A stretch of DNA of 64,000 nucleotides. It comes from Hoeflea sp. IMCC20628. Its GTDB lineage: Bacteria; Pseudomonadota; Alphaproteobacteria; Rhizobiales; Rhizobiaceae. This document shows, piece after piece, positions 35,530 through 45,171 of the stretch (positions are counted from its first letter, which is position 1; every line of letters starts with the position of its first letter). The notes under the pieces are model-generated. The model ran no database searches, was not told the DNA's origin, and was given only the letters and a program-made list of their open reading frames with translations. A program made the translations under genes and the position numbers. The stretch is taken from the NCBI RefSeq assembly GCF_001011155.1, contig NZ_CP011479.1, positions 3,800,501-3,864,500 on the forward strand, in the 5' to 3' direction.

Positions 35530-35847
35530 ATGCGCCATTTGATGACTGCACTTCTGCTTTTGCCGATGTCCATCGCACCTGCCGCAGCCTCCTCGGATGA
35601 CGCCTGGGCTGAATTTGCCGCCGAGGTGCGCAGCAAATGCCTTGAGGCGGCCGCGCCTATGCTCGACGACGGCAAGGCCGCCGTCGATCCTTTCGGCAGC
35701 GAAAGCTTCGGTCTCGCTGTGGTGACCGGCAAGGCCAAAGGCGGCGACGCCTTTGTGAGCTACATCTGCGTCATCGACAAGCAGGACCGGAGTGTCGAGC
35801 TCGGCAGTGAACTCACGGCCGAAACGTTGACTGTCACCATCCCCTGA
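35530..35847 (+). CDS. Small secreted protein of unknown function
   Basis: Protein of 105 aa that I do not recognise. A clear signal peptide (MRHLMTALLLLPMSIAPAAASS) predicts export, with cleavage probably after AAA. The mature part is acidic, has two cysteines (RSKCLEAA and YICVIDK) that could form a disulfide, and ends in a beta-rich segment. Its coding character matches the surroundings and GAGG lies before ATG 35530, so I treat it as a real gene. It ends 9 bp from the convergent phoB stop. Nothing ties it to phosphate or cell-cycle functions. Confidence 0.7.
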   Translation: MRHLMTALLLLPMSIAPAAASSDDAWAEFAAEVRSKCLEAAAPMLDDGKAAVDPFGSESFGLAVVTGKAKGGDAFVSYICVIDKQDRSVELGSELTAETLTVTIP

Positions 35848-35856
35848 GGTCCCCGG

Positions 35857-36546
35857 TCAGCTCTCGATCGAATAGCCGGCGCCACGCACGGTGCGGATGG
35901 TGTCGCGCATACCCGACAGATTGACCGCCTTGCGCAACCTGCCGACATGCACATCGACGGTTCGTTCATCGACATAGACATCGTGACCCCAGACGCCATC
36001 GAGCAGTTGCGCCCGCGAGTAAACCCGGCCGGGTGAGCTCATCAGATATTCAAGAAGCTTGAACTCGGTCGGCCCCAGCTTGACGTCGCGGCCGCGGCGG
36101 CGCACCCGGTGCGTTTCCCGGTCCAGCTCGATGTCGCCAACCTTGAGCAGTGTGGAAATGCTTTCCGGCCTTGCACGGCGCAACATCGCCCTGACCCGGG
36201 CCAGCAATTCTGGCGTGGAGAACGGTTTGACAACATAATCGTCGGCACCCGTTGCGAGCCCGCGAACCCTTTCACTTTCCTCGCCGCGCGCCGTCAGCAT
36301 GATGATCGGCAAGCGTTCGGTTTCAGGCCGTGCGCGCAGGCGCCGGCACAATTCGATGCCGGAAATACCGGGCAGCATCCAATCCAGGATCAGCAGATCC
36401 GGGACACGTTCCTGCAGCCGGATCTCGGCCTCGTCGCCGCGGAGAACGGTGTCGACGTCGTAGCCTTCTGCTTCCAGGTTGTAGCGAAGCAGCACCGAGA
36501 GTGCTTCCTCGTCCTCAACCACTGTAATGCGCGGGCTTATCGCCAT
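35857..36546 (-). CDS. phoB: Phosphate regulon response regulator
   Basis: OmpR/PhoB-type response regulator of 229 aa. The receiver domain has the acidic pocket VVEDEEAL, phosphoacceptor Asp55 in LLILDWMLPG and the KPFS motif. The C-terminal winged helix contains GPTEFKLLEYLMSSPGRVYSRAQLLDGVWG and the DVHVGRLRKAV recognition helix region. When phosphorylated by PhoR at low phosphate it activates Pho-box promoters. GGGGAG precedes ATG 36546. It is the last gene of the phosphate cluster, 22 bp after phoU. Confidence 0.95.
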   Translation of the reverse strand: MAISPRITVVEDEEALSVLLRYNLEAEGYDVDTVLRGDEAEIRLQERVPDLLILDWMLPGISGIELCRRLRARPETERLPIIMLTARGEESERVRGLATGADDYVVKPFSTPELLARVRAMLRRARPESISTLLKVGDIELDRETHRVRRRGRDVKLGPTEFKLLEYLMSSPGRVYSRAQLLDGVWGHDVYVDERTVDVHVGRLRKAVNLSGMRDTIRTVRGAGYSIES

Positions 36547-36568
36547 GATCTGTAAACTCCCCGCATTG

Positions 36569-37291
36569 TCACGCCGAACCCGGATCGGATACGATCATGC
36601 TGGCGGTGTCATCGTCCTTGGGGCGGTCAGCGGACAGTTGCTCGCCGGTGGCAACGTAATAGACCGTTTCGGCAATGTTGGTGGCGTGATCGCCAATGCG
36701 CTCGATGTTCTTGGCACAGAACAGCAGATGGGTGCAGGCAGTGATGTTGCGCGGGTCTTCCATCATGTAAGTCAGCAATTCGCGGAACAGCGAGGTGTAG
36801 ATCGCGTCAATCTCCTCGTCACGCTCGCGAATGGTGTGTGCGAGCTCCGGCGAGCGTGTGGCAAAGGCGTCGAGCACCTCCTTGAGCTGGGTCAGGGCCA
36901 GTTCGGCCAGATGCTCGAGTCCGCGCACCAGCTTGCGCGGCTGCGCCATGGTGTGGACGGCGATCACCCGCTTGGCGATGTTCTTACCCAGATCACCGAC
37001 GCGCTCGAGGTCCGACGCGATGCGGATCGAGCCGATGATTTCGCGCAGATCCGACGCCATCGGCTGGCGCTTGGCGATGATCAGAACCGCCTTGTCGTAA
37101 ATCTCGCGTTCGCCCTCATCGAGCAGCAAGTCTTCGGAGATGACCCGCTGCGCGGACGCCGTGTCGGCGTTGACGAGCGCCGCGACCGCGTCGGCGACCA
37201 TGCGCTCGGCGATGCCGCCCATTTCCGACAAGCGGCGCACGAGGAAGCGGAGTTCGTCATCATAGGCTGTGACGGTATGAGCTTCGGGCAT
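36569..37291 (-). CDS. phoU: Phosphate signalling protein PhoU
   Basis: PhoU of 240 aa with two PhoU three-helix domains, each carrying the metal-binding E/D-x3-D pattern (for example LLLDEGEREIYDKA and ITACTHLLFCAKNIERIGDHATNIAE). It links the PstSCAB transporter to PhoR and switches off signalling when phosphate is high. ATG 37291 is preferred because GAAGGA stands seven bases upstream; a TTG five codons earlier is possible. It sits between pstB and phoB. Confidence 0.95.
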   Translation of the reverse strand: MPEAHTVTAYDDELRFLVRRLSEMGGIAERMVADAVAALVNADTASAQRVISEDLLLDEGEREIYDKAVLIIAKRQPMASDLREIIGSIRIASDLERVGDLGKNIAKRVIAVHTMAQPRKLVRGLEHLAELALTQLKEVLDAFATRSPELAHTIRERDEEIDAIYTSLFRELLTYMMEDPRNITACTHLLFCAKNIERIGDHATNIAETVYYVATGEQLSADRPKDDDTASMIVSDPGSA

Positions 37292-37337
37292 TTTGTGATC
37301 CTTCAATTCTGTATTCGTGATGCGCGTGGCGGGCGCA

Positions 37338-38153
37338 TTAGCCGAAGCGGCCGGTGATGTAATCCTGGGTCAGCTTTGTGTCCGGATTGGTGAACATCTT
37401 GTCGGTCGGGCCTTCCTCGACGAGCTTACCCAGGTGGAACATCGCCGTGCGTTGCGACACACGGGCCGCCTGCTGCATCGAGTGGGTGACGATGACGATG
37501 GTGTAGTTCTCGCGCAATTCGTCGATCAGCTCCTCGACCTTGGCCGTGGCGATCGGGTCAAGCGCCGAACAGGGCTCGTCCATCAGGATCACTTCGGGGC
37601 TAACGGCGATGGCGCGGGCGATGCAAAGCCGTTGCTGCTGGCCGCCGGACAGGCCTGTTCCGGGCTCGTGCAGACGGTCCTTGACCTCGTTGAACAGGCC
37701 GGCCTTGATCAGGCTGCGCTCGACGATCTCGTCCATCTCGGCGCGGGTGGAGACCTGGCCATGAATGCGCGGTCCATAGACGACGTTTTCATAGATCGAT
37801 TTGGGGAACGGATTGGGCTTTTGAAACACCATGCCGACGCGGGCGCGCAGCTCGACGACATCAATCATCGGTGCGTAGATGTTCTCGCCGTCGAAGGTGA
37901 TCTCGCCGGTGATCCGGCAGATGTCGATGGTGTCGTTCATCCGGTTCAGGCAGCGCAGAAATGTCGACTTGCCGCAGCCGGACGGGCCGATCAGCGCGGT
38001 GACGCTGTTCTTGCGAACCTCCAGATTGACGTCAAACAGCGCCTGTTTCTCACCGTAGTAGACGCAGACATCGGTGCCGCGCATCTTGATCTCGAACTGA
38101 TCAACCGATGCGTTGACCGCTCTTTCCGTAGCCGCTTCCGACATGATGTTCAT
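37338..38153 (-). CDS. pstB: Phosphate ABC transporter ATP-binding protein
   Basis: ATPase subunit of 271 aa of the PstSCAB transporter. It has Walker [10 protein letters not shown], a long Q-loop region [14 protein letters not shown], the signature [14 protein letters not shown], Walker [14 protein letters not shown] and the switch His in [13 protein letters not shown]. The start [10 protein letters not shown] at 38153 has GGGAAG upstream; ATG 38144 is an alternative. It follows pstA by 69 bp and precedes phoU by 46 bp. Confidence 0.96.
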   Translation of the reverse strand: MNIMSEAATERAVNASVDQFEIKMRGTDVCVYYGEKQALFDVNLEVRKNSVTALIGPSGCGKSTFLRCLNRMNDTIDICRITGEITFDGENIYAPMIDVVELRARVGMVFQKPNPFPKSIYENVVYGPRIHGQVSTRAEMDEIVERSLIKAGLFNEVKDRLHEPGTGLSGGQQQRLCIARAIAVSPEVILMDEPCSALDPIATAKVEELIDELRENYTIVIVTHSMQQAARVSQRTAMFHLGKLVEEGPTDKMFTNPDTKLTQDYITGRFG

Positions 38154-38222
38154 CTCCGTCTTCCCTTCAACAATTCCAGTATACTCAGGGCGTGGTCGTT
38201 TGTGCGATTGCATCTTTTGCAT

Positions 38223-39581
38223 CTACCAGCGGCGCTCAAAGCGGCGGCGCAGCAGAATGGCTATGGCGTTCATGATCAGGAGAAACACCAGCAGCACAAT
38301 AATGGCGCCCGATGCCCTCTCGACAAAGGCCGGATCGCCACGCTGGGTCCAGTTGTAGACCTGAACCGGGAGCGCCGATGCCGGATCAAAGAATCCCTCC
38401 GGCGGCGCTCCGGGATATTCGCGCACGAAGGCCACCATGCCGATCAGCAACAGAGGTGCCGTTTCACCCAGCGCCTGGGCAAGCCCGAGGATCGTGCCGG
38501 TGAGAATGCCCGGTGCTGCGAGCGGCAGGACGTGGTGAAAGATTGCCTGCATTTTCGAGGCACCTATGCCGAGAGCAGCATCATTGATCGATGGCGGCAC
38601 AGCCTTTAGCGCCGCGCGGGTGGCTATGATGATGGTCGGCAGCGTCATCAGTGTCAGCACAAGACCGCCGACAACCGGCGCAGATTGCGGCAAGCCGACA
38701 AAATTGATGAAGATCGCCAGGCCGAGAATGCCGAAGACAATGGAGGGAACCGCGGCCAGATTCGCGATGTTGACCTCGATGAGGTCGGTCCAGCGATTTT
38801 GCGGGGCAAATTCCTCAAGATAGATCGAAGCCGCGACGCCAATCGGCAGCGCCAGCACCAGCACGATCAGCATCATGTAGGCCGAGCCGATAATGGCGAC
38901 GCCCAGACCGGCAGCTTCCGGCCGTGTGTCGGAGGCATCGGGTGCAGTGAAAAACGACCAGTTGAAGCGGGCCTCCAGAATGCCTGCCTGTTTCAGCTTG
39001 TCAGCCAGTTGCAATTGTCCGGGCGAGATATTGCGGTCGAGCGCCGCGGAGTCCATCGTCACGCGGCCCTTGTAGTAGCCATCAATGCGGCCTGACGCGA
39101 GCATGTCGAAGGAGACAGTCTTGCCGATCTGCGTCGGATCATTGAGCACGAAATGGCGCAGTTGCGCAGGCGCTTCCTTGGAAATGAGCTCGAATGCCTG
39201 TTTGGCATCAACCCCTTCGACAGCAATGCCACGCTCCTGCATCATGGTCTTCAGCGACGCCTGGATGAGTGGCTGGATGGTGAATGTGGTTATCTTCTGG
39301 ATATCCGCCGGATCGAGGTTTCCCTTTTTATCCAGCTTGGCAGGATCGAGATAGACATCCATCGTCACATAGGTCTGACGGAACGACGACAGCCCGTTCG
39401 ACAGGATGGAGGTCATCAGGCCGACCAGCGCCAGCAGGCCGAAGACGACAGCCGCCAGACCCATCAGCCGGAAACGACGTTCTGTCCTGTGGCGTTTGCG
39501 GGTCCGAGCGCCAACTTCGAAAAGCGATCCGCTCTTGACGCCGCCGGCGGTCACGGCGGTATTGGCTGTGACTTCGGTCAT
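38223..39581 (-). CDS. pstA: Phosphate ABC transporter permease PstA
   Basis: Inner-membrane permease of 452 aa. A first helix (LAAVVFGLLALVGLMTSIL) is followed by an extra periplasmic domain of about 170 residues, typical of the long PstA (DUF3333-type) form of alphaproteobacteria. The transport core follows, with IYLEEFAPQNRWTDLIEVNIANLAAVPSIVFGILGL and the ATPase-contacting EAA loop ALGIGASKMQAIFHHVLPLAAPGILTG. Its ATG overlaps the pstC stop (ATGA), showing translational coupling. Confidence 0.95.
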   Translation of the reverse strand: MTEVTANTAVTAGGVKSGSLFEVGARTRKRHRTERRFRLMGLAAVVFGLLALVGLMTSILSNGLSSFRQTYVTMDVYLDPAKLDKKGNLDPADIQKITTFTIQPLIQASLKTMMQERGIAVEGVDAKQAFELISKEAPAQLRHFVLNDPTQIGKTVSFDMLASGRIDGYYKGRVTMDSAALDRNISPGQLQLADKLKQAGILEARFNWSFFTAPDASDTRPEAAGLGVAIIGSAYMMLIVLVLALPIGVAASIYLEEFAPQNRWTDLIEVNIANLAAVPSIVFGILGLAIFINFVGLPQSAPVVGGLVLTLMTLPTIIIATRAALKAVPPSINDAALGIGASKMQAIFHHVLPLAAPGILTGTILGLAQALGETAPLLLIGMVAFVREYPGAPPEGFFDPASALPVQVYNWTQRGDPAFVERASGAIIVLLVFLLIMNAIAILLRRRFERRW

Positions 39582-41038
39582 TCGTACTGCTCCCGGTATG
39601 TGCGCACGATATAAAGCGCCAGAATGTTCAGGCAGAGGGTGAAGACAAACAGCGTCAGGCCGAGCGCGAAGGCGACCAGCGTTTCCGGACTGGCAAATTC
39701 GGTATCGCCGGTGAGCTGGCTGACAATCTTGACGGTGATCGTGGTCATGGCTTCGAACGGATTGAGATCGAGCCGCGCCGAGGCGCCTGCCCCCATGACA
39801 ACGATCATGGTTTCCCCAATGGCGCGACTGGCGGCGAGAAGAAAGGCGCCGACAATGCCCGGAAGCGCTGCAGGCAGGATCACCTGCTTGATGGTTTCCG
39901 ACTTTGTCGCGCCCAAACCGTAGGAGCCATCGCGCATCGCCTGCGGCACGGCATTGATGATGTCGTCCGACAGCGAGGAAATGAACGGGATCAGCATGAT
40001 GCCCATGACCAGACCGGCCGTCATCACCGATGAGGACGAGGTTCCCAGACCGAACGGCTGAGATATCCAGTCGCGCAGGAACGGTCCCACCGTGATCAGC
40101 GCGAAGAGACCGTAAACGATGGTGGGGATCCCGGCCAGAACCTCGATGGCGGGCTTGGCGAAACTGCGCAGCGTAGGGCCGGCATATTCGGCCAGGTAGA
40201 TGGCGATCATCAGGCCAATCGGAACCGCAAACACCAGAGCGACAAACGAGACATAAAGAGTGCCCCAGAGCAGCGGCAGAAAACCAAGATCGGATCCGCC
40301 GCGAAATTGCGGGTTCCAGGTTGTCGACAGGAAGAAATCCTCGGCGGGATACATTTTGAAGAATTCGATGGATTCAAACAGCAGCGAGCCGACAATGCCG
40401 ACGGTGGTCAGAATCGCGACCAGCGACGATCCCATCAACAGCGCCTTGACGAAGGTCTCGCTGATATTGCGCGCCCGCAATTTCGGCTGGATCCGCGCCC
40501 AGGCCCAGTAACCGAAGCCGAGCGCCACGACGAGAACTGCAATGTTGCGGACGAAATCGGCGGCAAGTTCGATATCTCGATAGTCCTTGGCCACCTCGAA
40601 TACAGCCGGCGACACATCAGAGCCGAGCGCCACGCCGACCGTGGCAAGCCGCGCGCGAACATCGGTGACATCAGCCCGCATCAGGGCGAGATCATCTTCC
40701 GACATCTCGCCTTCGGCAATGATATCGCTCAGTCCGCCTGCTATGCGGCGCACATCGACCATGACCAGACTTTTGGCACCGCCATCGGGGATGGCGCTGT
40801 CAGGAATTTTACCACTGATGCTGCTCTCGATGAGAACCGGCTGCAAAAACAGCCACGCACCCAGCAGGAAAAGCGCGGGTACGGCCAGAAACAGGGCGAC
40901 AGACTGGCCATAATATCCCGGCAGGGAATGCAGTTTCGTGCCATCGCGCGCAGCAGACTTCAGCGCACGTTGCCGGCCAAGGACATAGCCAGCAACGGCC
41001 AATCCAAGCACGATGAGAATGAGAACACTGGGTGTCAT
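39578..41038 (-). CDS. pstC: Phosphate ABC transporter permease PstC
   Basis: Permease of 486 aa, longer than the enterobacterial protein because of an N-terminal part with two helices (VLILIVLGLAVAGYVLG and VALFLAVPALFLLGAWLFL) and a periplasmic segment. The core has AIYLAEYAGPTLRSFAKPAIEVLAGIPTIVYGLFAL and the EAA loop SYGLGATKSETIKQVILPAALPGIVGAFLLA. It pairs with PstA to form the channel. Start MTPSVLILIV at 41038 fits the membrane topology; only a weak ribosome binding site precedes it. Confidence 0.94.
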   Translation of the reverse strand: MTPSVLILIVLGLAVAGYVLGRQRALKSAARDGTKLHSLPGYYGQSVALFLAVPALFLLGAWLFLQPVLIESSISGKIPDSAIPDGGAKSLVMVDVRRIAGGLSDIIAEGEMSEDDLALMRADVTDVRARLATVGVALGSDVSPAVFEVAKDYRDIELAADFVRNIAVLVVALGFGYWAWARIQPKLRARNISETFVKALLMGSSLVAILTTVGIVGSLLFESIEFFKMYPAEDFFLSTTWNPQFRGGSDLGFLPLLWGTLYVSFVALVFAVPIGLMIAIYLAEYAGPTLRSFAKPAIEVLAGIPTIVYGLFALITVGPFLRDWISQPFGLGTSSSSVMTAGLVMGIMLIPFISSLSDDIINAVPQAMRDGSYGLGATKSETIKQVILPAALPGIVGAFLLAASRAIGETMIVVMGAGASARLDLNPFEAMTTITVKIVSQLTGDTEFASPETLVAFALGLTLFVFTLCLNILALYIVRTYREQYE

Positions 41039-41106
41039 GTCGGTTCGCCCTGCTTGCGAGGAAAGGGGCGGCGCTGAACGCGCCGCCCCTTTAGGCGTCA
41101 AAGGGT

Positions 41107-42135
41107 TTAGTTGAGCGCAGCCATCGGGGTGCGGTTCTTGATCATTTCCTGGGTCTTGGCCAGTTCAGGATCGGAGACCAGGCCATAGGCAGCCAGCGGA
41201 CCGTCAGGACCGGCAATTTCGTCAGACAGGAAGAACTCGATATATTCCTGCAGACCGGGGATCACGTCGAGATGCGCGTTCTTGACGTAGAAGTAGAGTG
41301 GCCGGGAAACCGGATACTCGCCCGAAGCGATGGTCTCTGTCGACGGGTTGACGCCCGACATGGTGCCAACCTGAAGCTTGTCTGTGTTGTTTTCATAAAA
41401 CGACAGCCCAAAGACGCCGATTGCGTTCTTGTTGGCGTCGATGCGCGACAGGGTTTCGGTGTAGTCACCGTCGATGTCGACCGACACGCCGTCGGTGCGC
41501 AGAACGGTGCAGCCCTTTGCCTTTTCATCGCCTGCGGCCTTGAAGGCTTCTTCAGCGCCGGTTGCTTCGCAGCCAGCTTCGAGAACCTTGACGTCGAAGA
41601 CTTCGCGGGTGCCGTGCTTGGTGCCCGGGATGAAGGCGAGAATATCCTGAGCCGGCAGGTCGGGATTGACGTCAGCCCATATCTTGGCAGTGTTGTCGAC
41701 CAGTGCGCCGTCCTTCACAACCTTGGCGGCGAGAGCATTGTACCAGTCGGCCGGAGTGAAGGCGAACTCGACGCCGTTGATGTCGGAGGCGAAAACGATG
41801 CCGTCATACCCGATGCGGACTTCCTGGATATCCGACACACCATTGGATGCGCAGAGGTCGATATCGGACTGCTTGATGCGGGAAGAGGAATTGGCAATGT
41901 CGATGGTGTTTTCGCCAACGCCTTCGCAAAGCTTCTTGCGGCCTGCTCCCGAACCACCGGATTCGACAACCGGTGTCGGGAAGCTGAAGTTTTCACCGAA
42001 GGCTTCGGCAACGATCGAGGCGTAAGGCAGGACAGTGGAGGAACCAGCGATCTGGATCTGGTCGCGGGCGATAGCGGCGCCGGCGAAGGCCGTGGAGGCC
42101 ACAAGTGCGGCAGCGGCGAATTTGAGTGCGTTCAT
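41107..42135 (-). CDS. pstS: Phosphate-binding periplasmic protein
   Basis: Binding protein of 342 aa with a signal peptide (MNALKFAAAALVASTAFAGAAIA). The mature protein starts with QIQIAGSSTVLPYASIVAEAF and shows VVESGGSGAGRKKLCEG, the Ser/Thr/Gly loops that hold phosphate, and IDIANSSSRIK. It is of the PstS-like family of alphaproteobacteria rather than the shorter E. coli type. GGGAG lies before ATG 42135. The Pho box at 42232-42265 places its promoter about 100 bp upstream, so pstS is probably the most strongly phosphate-controlled gene of the cluster. Confidence 0.94.
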   Translation of the reverse strand: MNALKFAAAALVASTAFAGAAIARDQIQIAGSSTVLPYASIVAEAFGENFSFPTPVVESGGSGAGRKKLCEGVGENTIDIANSSSRIKQSDIDLCASNGVSDIQEVRIGYDGIVFASDINGVEFAFTPADWYNALAAKVVKDGALVDNTAKIWADVNPDLPAQDILAFIPGTKHGTREVFDVKVLEAGCEATGAEEAFKAAGDEKAKGCTVLRTDGVSVDIDGDYTETLSRIDANKNAIGVFGLSFYENNTDKLQVGTMSGVNPSTETIASGEYPVSRPLYFYVKNAHLDVIPGLQEYIEFFLSDEIAGPDGPLAAYGLVSDPELAKTQEMIKNRTPMAALN

Positions 42136-42231
42136 AAGAATCTCCCGTCGTGGGTCAGGGTGGCATGGCTCTTTGCTAGAACCGTTTGTCAGCCATCTAA
42201 GGCTGGCCCTTTCTAGGCCCCGCGAGATTCC

Positions 42232-42265
42232 GTTTTATGACACTTCCATCACTGTTTTATGACAG
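42232..42265 (-). promoter_or_regulatory. Pho box upstream of pstS
   Basis: On the minus strand two direct repeats, CTGTCATAAAAC (42265-42254) and GTGTCATAAAAC (42243-42232), are spaced 22 bp apart, two helical turns. The first unit continues into CAGTGAT, a fair second half-site. This fits the rhizobial PhoB consensus CTGTCAT-N4-CTGTCAT. Confidence 0.85.
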
Positions 42266-42316
42266 TCTATCCATCTGATTTAACTTATGAATTTCTTTGG
42301 TCACGACCAAATCGCC

Positions 42317-43585
42317 CTATTCAGCGGGGTTGAATTTGACAATAAAGGTCGATCCCTCGCCCGGTGTGGAGCGGATGATCAGCCGGGCCCGGTGCCGTGT
42401 GAGAATGTGCTTGACGATCGCCAGGCCCAATCCGGTCCCCTTCTTGGTCCTGCTTGTCTCCACATCGACCCGGTAAAACCGCTCGGTGAGACGGGGAACA
42501 TGTTCCTTGGCAATTCCGGGGCCGAAATCCTGGATAGTGACCTGAGCGCCTTCGCTGTCCGTGTCAGCGACAGTGACCTCCACGCGCTTGCCAGCCTGAC
42601 CATATTTGCAGGCATTCTCGACCAGGTTGGAAAAAACCTGGATCAGTTCGTCCACATCGCCGCTGATCGTCACTGCTTTGTCGGGCAGGGAAAGCTGAAT
42701 TTCGACGCCGAGATCGTTGGCCATCGGTCGCAGGCTATCAACCACGTGGGTGATGGTGCGACCGAGATCAACCTGACCATCGGGGGCGACATGGGCCCGC
42801 ATCTCAAGCCGTGACAGGGACAAGAGATCATCAATCAGCCGGGCCATGCGCTGCGCCTGATCCAGCATGATGGCGAAAAACCGGATGCGCGCGGCTTCGT
42901 CATCACGCGCCGGCCCCTGCATGGTCTCGATGAATCCCATCAGCGAGGCGAGCGGCGTTCTGAGTTCATGGCTGGCATTGGCGACAAAATCGGTCCGCAT
43001 CCGGTCCATGCGCCGGGCCTCGGTCAGGTCGCGAAACGTCAGTACATAAAGCTGGCTACCGCTTACCGGGTTTCCGGCAACAGGCGCGACCCGAACCTCA
43101 TGCCAGCGCTCGGACGGGACCCGTTCCGCGTGCTCCACGCTCTCCGGCACGCCGCGCGCCATCACCCGGGCAACGAGATCGAGAATGGCCGGCGAGCGTA
43201 TCCGCGCCGACAATGACGCGCGTTCGGGATAGGCGCCGACCAGCGAACGCGCGGCGGCGTTCTGGCGCAGCACCAATGTGTCCGCATCAAACACGACAGT
43301 CGGCAGATCAAGGGCTTCGACCACGGCAAAATCAGTCTGAGCCACCTTGTCTGACTGGCCGGCAGCCCGCGACTGCTTCGCCGCTTTTCCCGAAGGCCAG
43401 GCCAGCAAGCCTGCGGCAAAGGCGGCATAGCCAACAATTGCCTGCCAGGGCTCCAGTCCTGCGGGAACCGCGGCAACAGCCATCACCGATCCGACCCCAA
43501 GCGGCCGGGCAAGGTGCTTGACCCGGGCGGTCAGAGTGTTGTCGGCCTCAGCTTCGGTGGTCACGTCCCGCCTGGTTTCAACCAT
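42317..43585 (-). CDS. phoR: Phosphate regulon sensor histidine kinase
   Basis: Sensor kinase of 422 aa. Two hydrophobic segments near the N-terminus (about 30-44 and 48-64) anchor it without a sizeable periplasmic domain, as in PhoR, which senses through PstSCAB-PhoU. A PAS domain lies at about 85-190. The H-box NASHELRTPLASL carries the phosphoacceptor His206. The ATPase domain has the N-box NLVENACKYG, G1 DFGPGIAKEH, and G2 KKGTGLGLAIVKHI. AGAGG precedes ATG 43585. It lies 181 bp upstream of pstS on the same strand. Confidence 0.94.
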   Translation of the reverse strand: MVETRRDVTTEAEADNTLTARVKHLARPLGVGSVMAVAAVPAGLEPWQAIVGYAAFAAGLLAWPSGKAAKQSRAAGQSDKVAQTDFAVVEALDLPTVVFDADTLVLRQNAAARSLVGAYPERASLSARIRSPAILDLVARVMARGVPESVEHAERVPSERWHEVRVAPVAGNPVSGSQLYVLTFRDLTEARRMDRMRTDFVANASHELRTPLASLMGFIETMQGPARDDEAARIRFFAIMLDQAQRMARLIDDLLSLSRLEMRAHVAPDGQVDLGRTITHVVDSLRPMANDLGVEIQLSLPDKAVTISGDVDELIQVFSNLVENACKYGQAGKRVEVTVADTDSEGAQVTIQDFGPGIAKEHVPRLTERFYRVDVETSRTKKGTGLGLAIVKHILTRHRARLIIRSTPGEGSTFIVKFNPAE

Positions 43586-43720
43586 GTGCCTCTATGCTCC
43601 CGGAGTTCAATAATGGCTGATTCTGTCACTTGTTTACCTGCACTGCTTGAAATCACAATGACGATGTGGCCCTTTCATGAATGAGGGCTCGCGCCCATGA
43701 CTGGCTGAAACAGGGTAACC

Positions 43721-45115
43721 ATGATGTCCAACACGCGCACCGAAACCGACAGCTTTGGCCCGATCGAAGTGCCATCCGATAAATATTGGGGTGCACAGGC
43801 CCAGCGCTCGCTTGGCAATTTCAAGATCGGCTGGGAGAAACAACCGCTGTCGATCGTGCGGGCGCTCGGCATTGTCAAACACGCCGCAGCAGAAGCCAAC
43901 ATGGATTTGAAGCGGCTTGATCCGAAGCTCGCCGCAGCGATTTTGGACGCCGCCCAGGAGGTGATCGACGGCAAGCTCGACGCGCATTTCCCGCTGGTGG
44001 TCTGGCAGACCGGGTCGGGCACCCAGTCCAACATGAATGCCAATGAGGTGATCTCCAACCGCGCCATCGAGATGATGGGCGGCGAGATGGGCTCGAAGAA
44101 GCCGGTCCACCCCAACGATCACGTCAATATGAGCCAATCGTCCAACGACACCTATCCGACGGCGATGCACATCGCCTGCGCAGAGCAGATCGTTCACGTG
44201 CTGCTGCCGGCATTCAAGCACCTGCACGAGGCTCTTAACGCAAAGGCAAAATCCTTTGCCAAGATCATCAAGATCGGCCGGACCCATACCCAGGACGCGA
44301 CACCGCTGACACTGGGCCAGGAATTCGGCGGGTACGCTGCACAGGTGGCGTCCTCGATCAAACGCATCGAGATGACGCTGCCCGGCCTGTATGAACTGGC
44401 GCAAGGCGGCACGGCGGTCGGCACCGGCCTGAATGCGCCGGTCGGTTTTGCCGAAAAGGTTGCCAAACAGATCGCCGAGATCACCAAGCTTCCGTTTGTG
44501 ACTGCGCCGAACAAGTTCGAGGCGCTGGCGGCGCATGATGCGATGGTGTTCTCGCATGGCGCAATCAATGCAGCAGCCGCAGCACTGTTCAAGATTGCCA
44601 ACGACATCCGCTTCCTCGGTTCGGGTCCGCGATCCGGGTTGGGCGAACTGTCGCTGCCGGAAAACGAACCCGGTTCCTCAATCATGCCGGGCAAGGTCAA
44701 TCCGACCCAGTGCGAAGCGATGACGCAGGTGTGCGTGCAGGTGTTCGGCAACAATGCGGCGCTGACATTCGCCGGAAGCCAGGGGCATTTCGAGCTCAAT
44801 GTCTACAATCCGGTGATGGCCTATAATTTTCTGCAGTCGGTGCAATTGCTGGCGGACGCCTCGGTTTCCTTCACCGACAATTGCGTCACCGGCATCGAGG
44901 CGCGTGAAGACAATATCAAGGCGGCGCTCGATCGTTCGCTGATGCTCGTCACCGCACTGGCGCCGACCATCGGTTATGACAATGCCGCCAAGATTGCCAA
45001 GGCCGCCCACATCAACGGAACCACCTTGCGCGAGGAAGCATTGAAGACGGGCCTCGTGACAGAAGAGGACTACGACCGTATTGTCCGCCCGGAAGACATG
45101 ACCCATCCGGGCTAG
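43721..45115 (+). CDS. fumC: Fumarate hydratase, class II
   Basis: Iron-independent fumarase of 464 aa that interconverts fumarate and malate in the citric acid cycle. Motifs are [44 protein letters not shown] and the superfamily signature [16 protein letters not shown] with its mobile catalytic Ser loop. Two adjacent ATGs (43721 and 43724) can serve; AGGG lies upstream. It is divergent from phoR with 135 bp between and precedes the polyphosphate kinase 2 gene by 56 bp. Confidence 0.95.
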   Translation: MMSNTRTETDSFGPIEVPSDKYWGAQAQRSLGNFKIGWEKQPLSIVRALGIVKHAAAEANMDLKRLDPKLAAAILDAAQEVIDGKLDAHFPLVVWQTGSGTQSNMNANEVISNRAIEMMGGEMGSKKPVHPNDHVNMSQSSNDTYPTAMHIACAEQIVHVLLPAFKHLHEALNAKAKSFAKIIKIGRTHTQDATPLTLGQEFGGYAAQVASSIKRIEMTLPGLYELAQGGTAVGTGLNAPVGFAEKVAKQIAEITKLPFVTAPNKFEALAAHDAMVFSHGAINAAAAALFKIANDIRFLGSGPRSGLGELSLPENEPGSSIMPGKVNPTQCEAMTQVCVQVFGNNAALTFAGSQGHFELNVYNPVMAYNFLQSVQLLADASVSFTDNCVTGIEAREDNIKAALDRSLMLVTALAPTIGYDNAAKIAKAAHINGTTLREEALKTGLVTEEDYDRIVRPEDMTHPG

Positions 45116-45171
45116 CGATTTCCCGTTCCGCTCTCGTTTTGCAGATCAAGACAGCACTCAAAGGAAAGACC

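Noticed and set aside
37317-38609. Plus-strand open frame of 430 codons
   Set aside because: Antisense to pstB and pstA, whose motifs are unambiguous.
41272-42216. Plus-strand open frame of 314 codons
   Set aside because: Antisense to pstS and crossing its promoter region.
43623-43629. CTGTCAC between phoR and fumC, possible Pho half-box
   Set aside because: The second half-site is poor and a single 7-mer is too weak to call.
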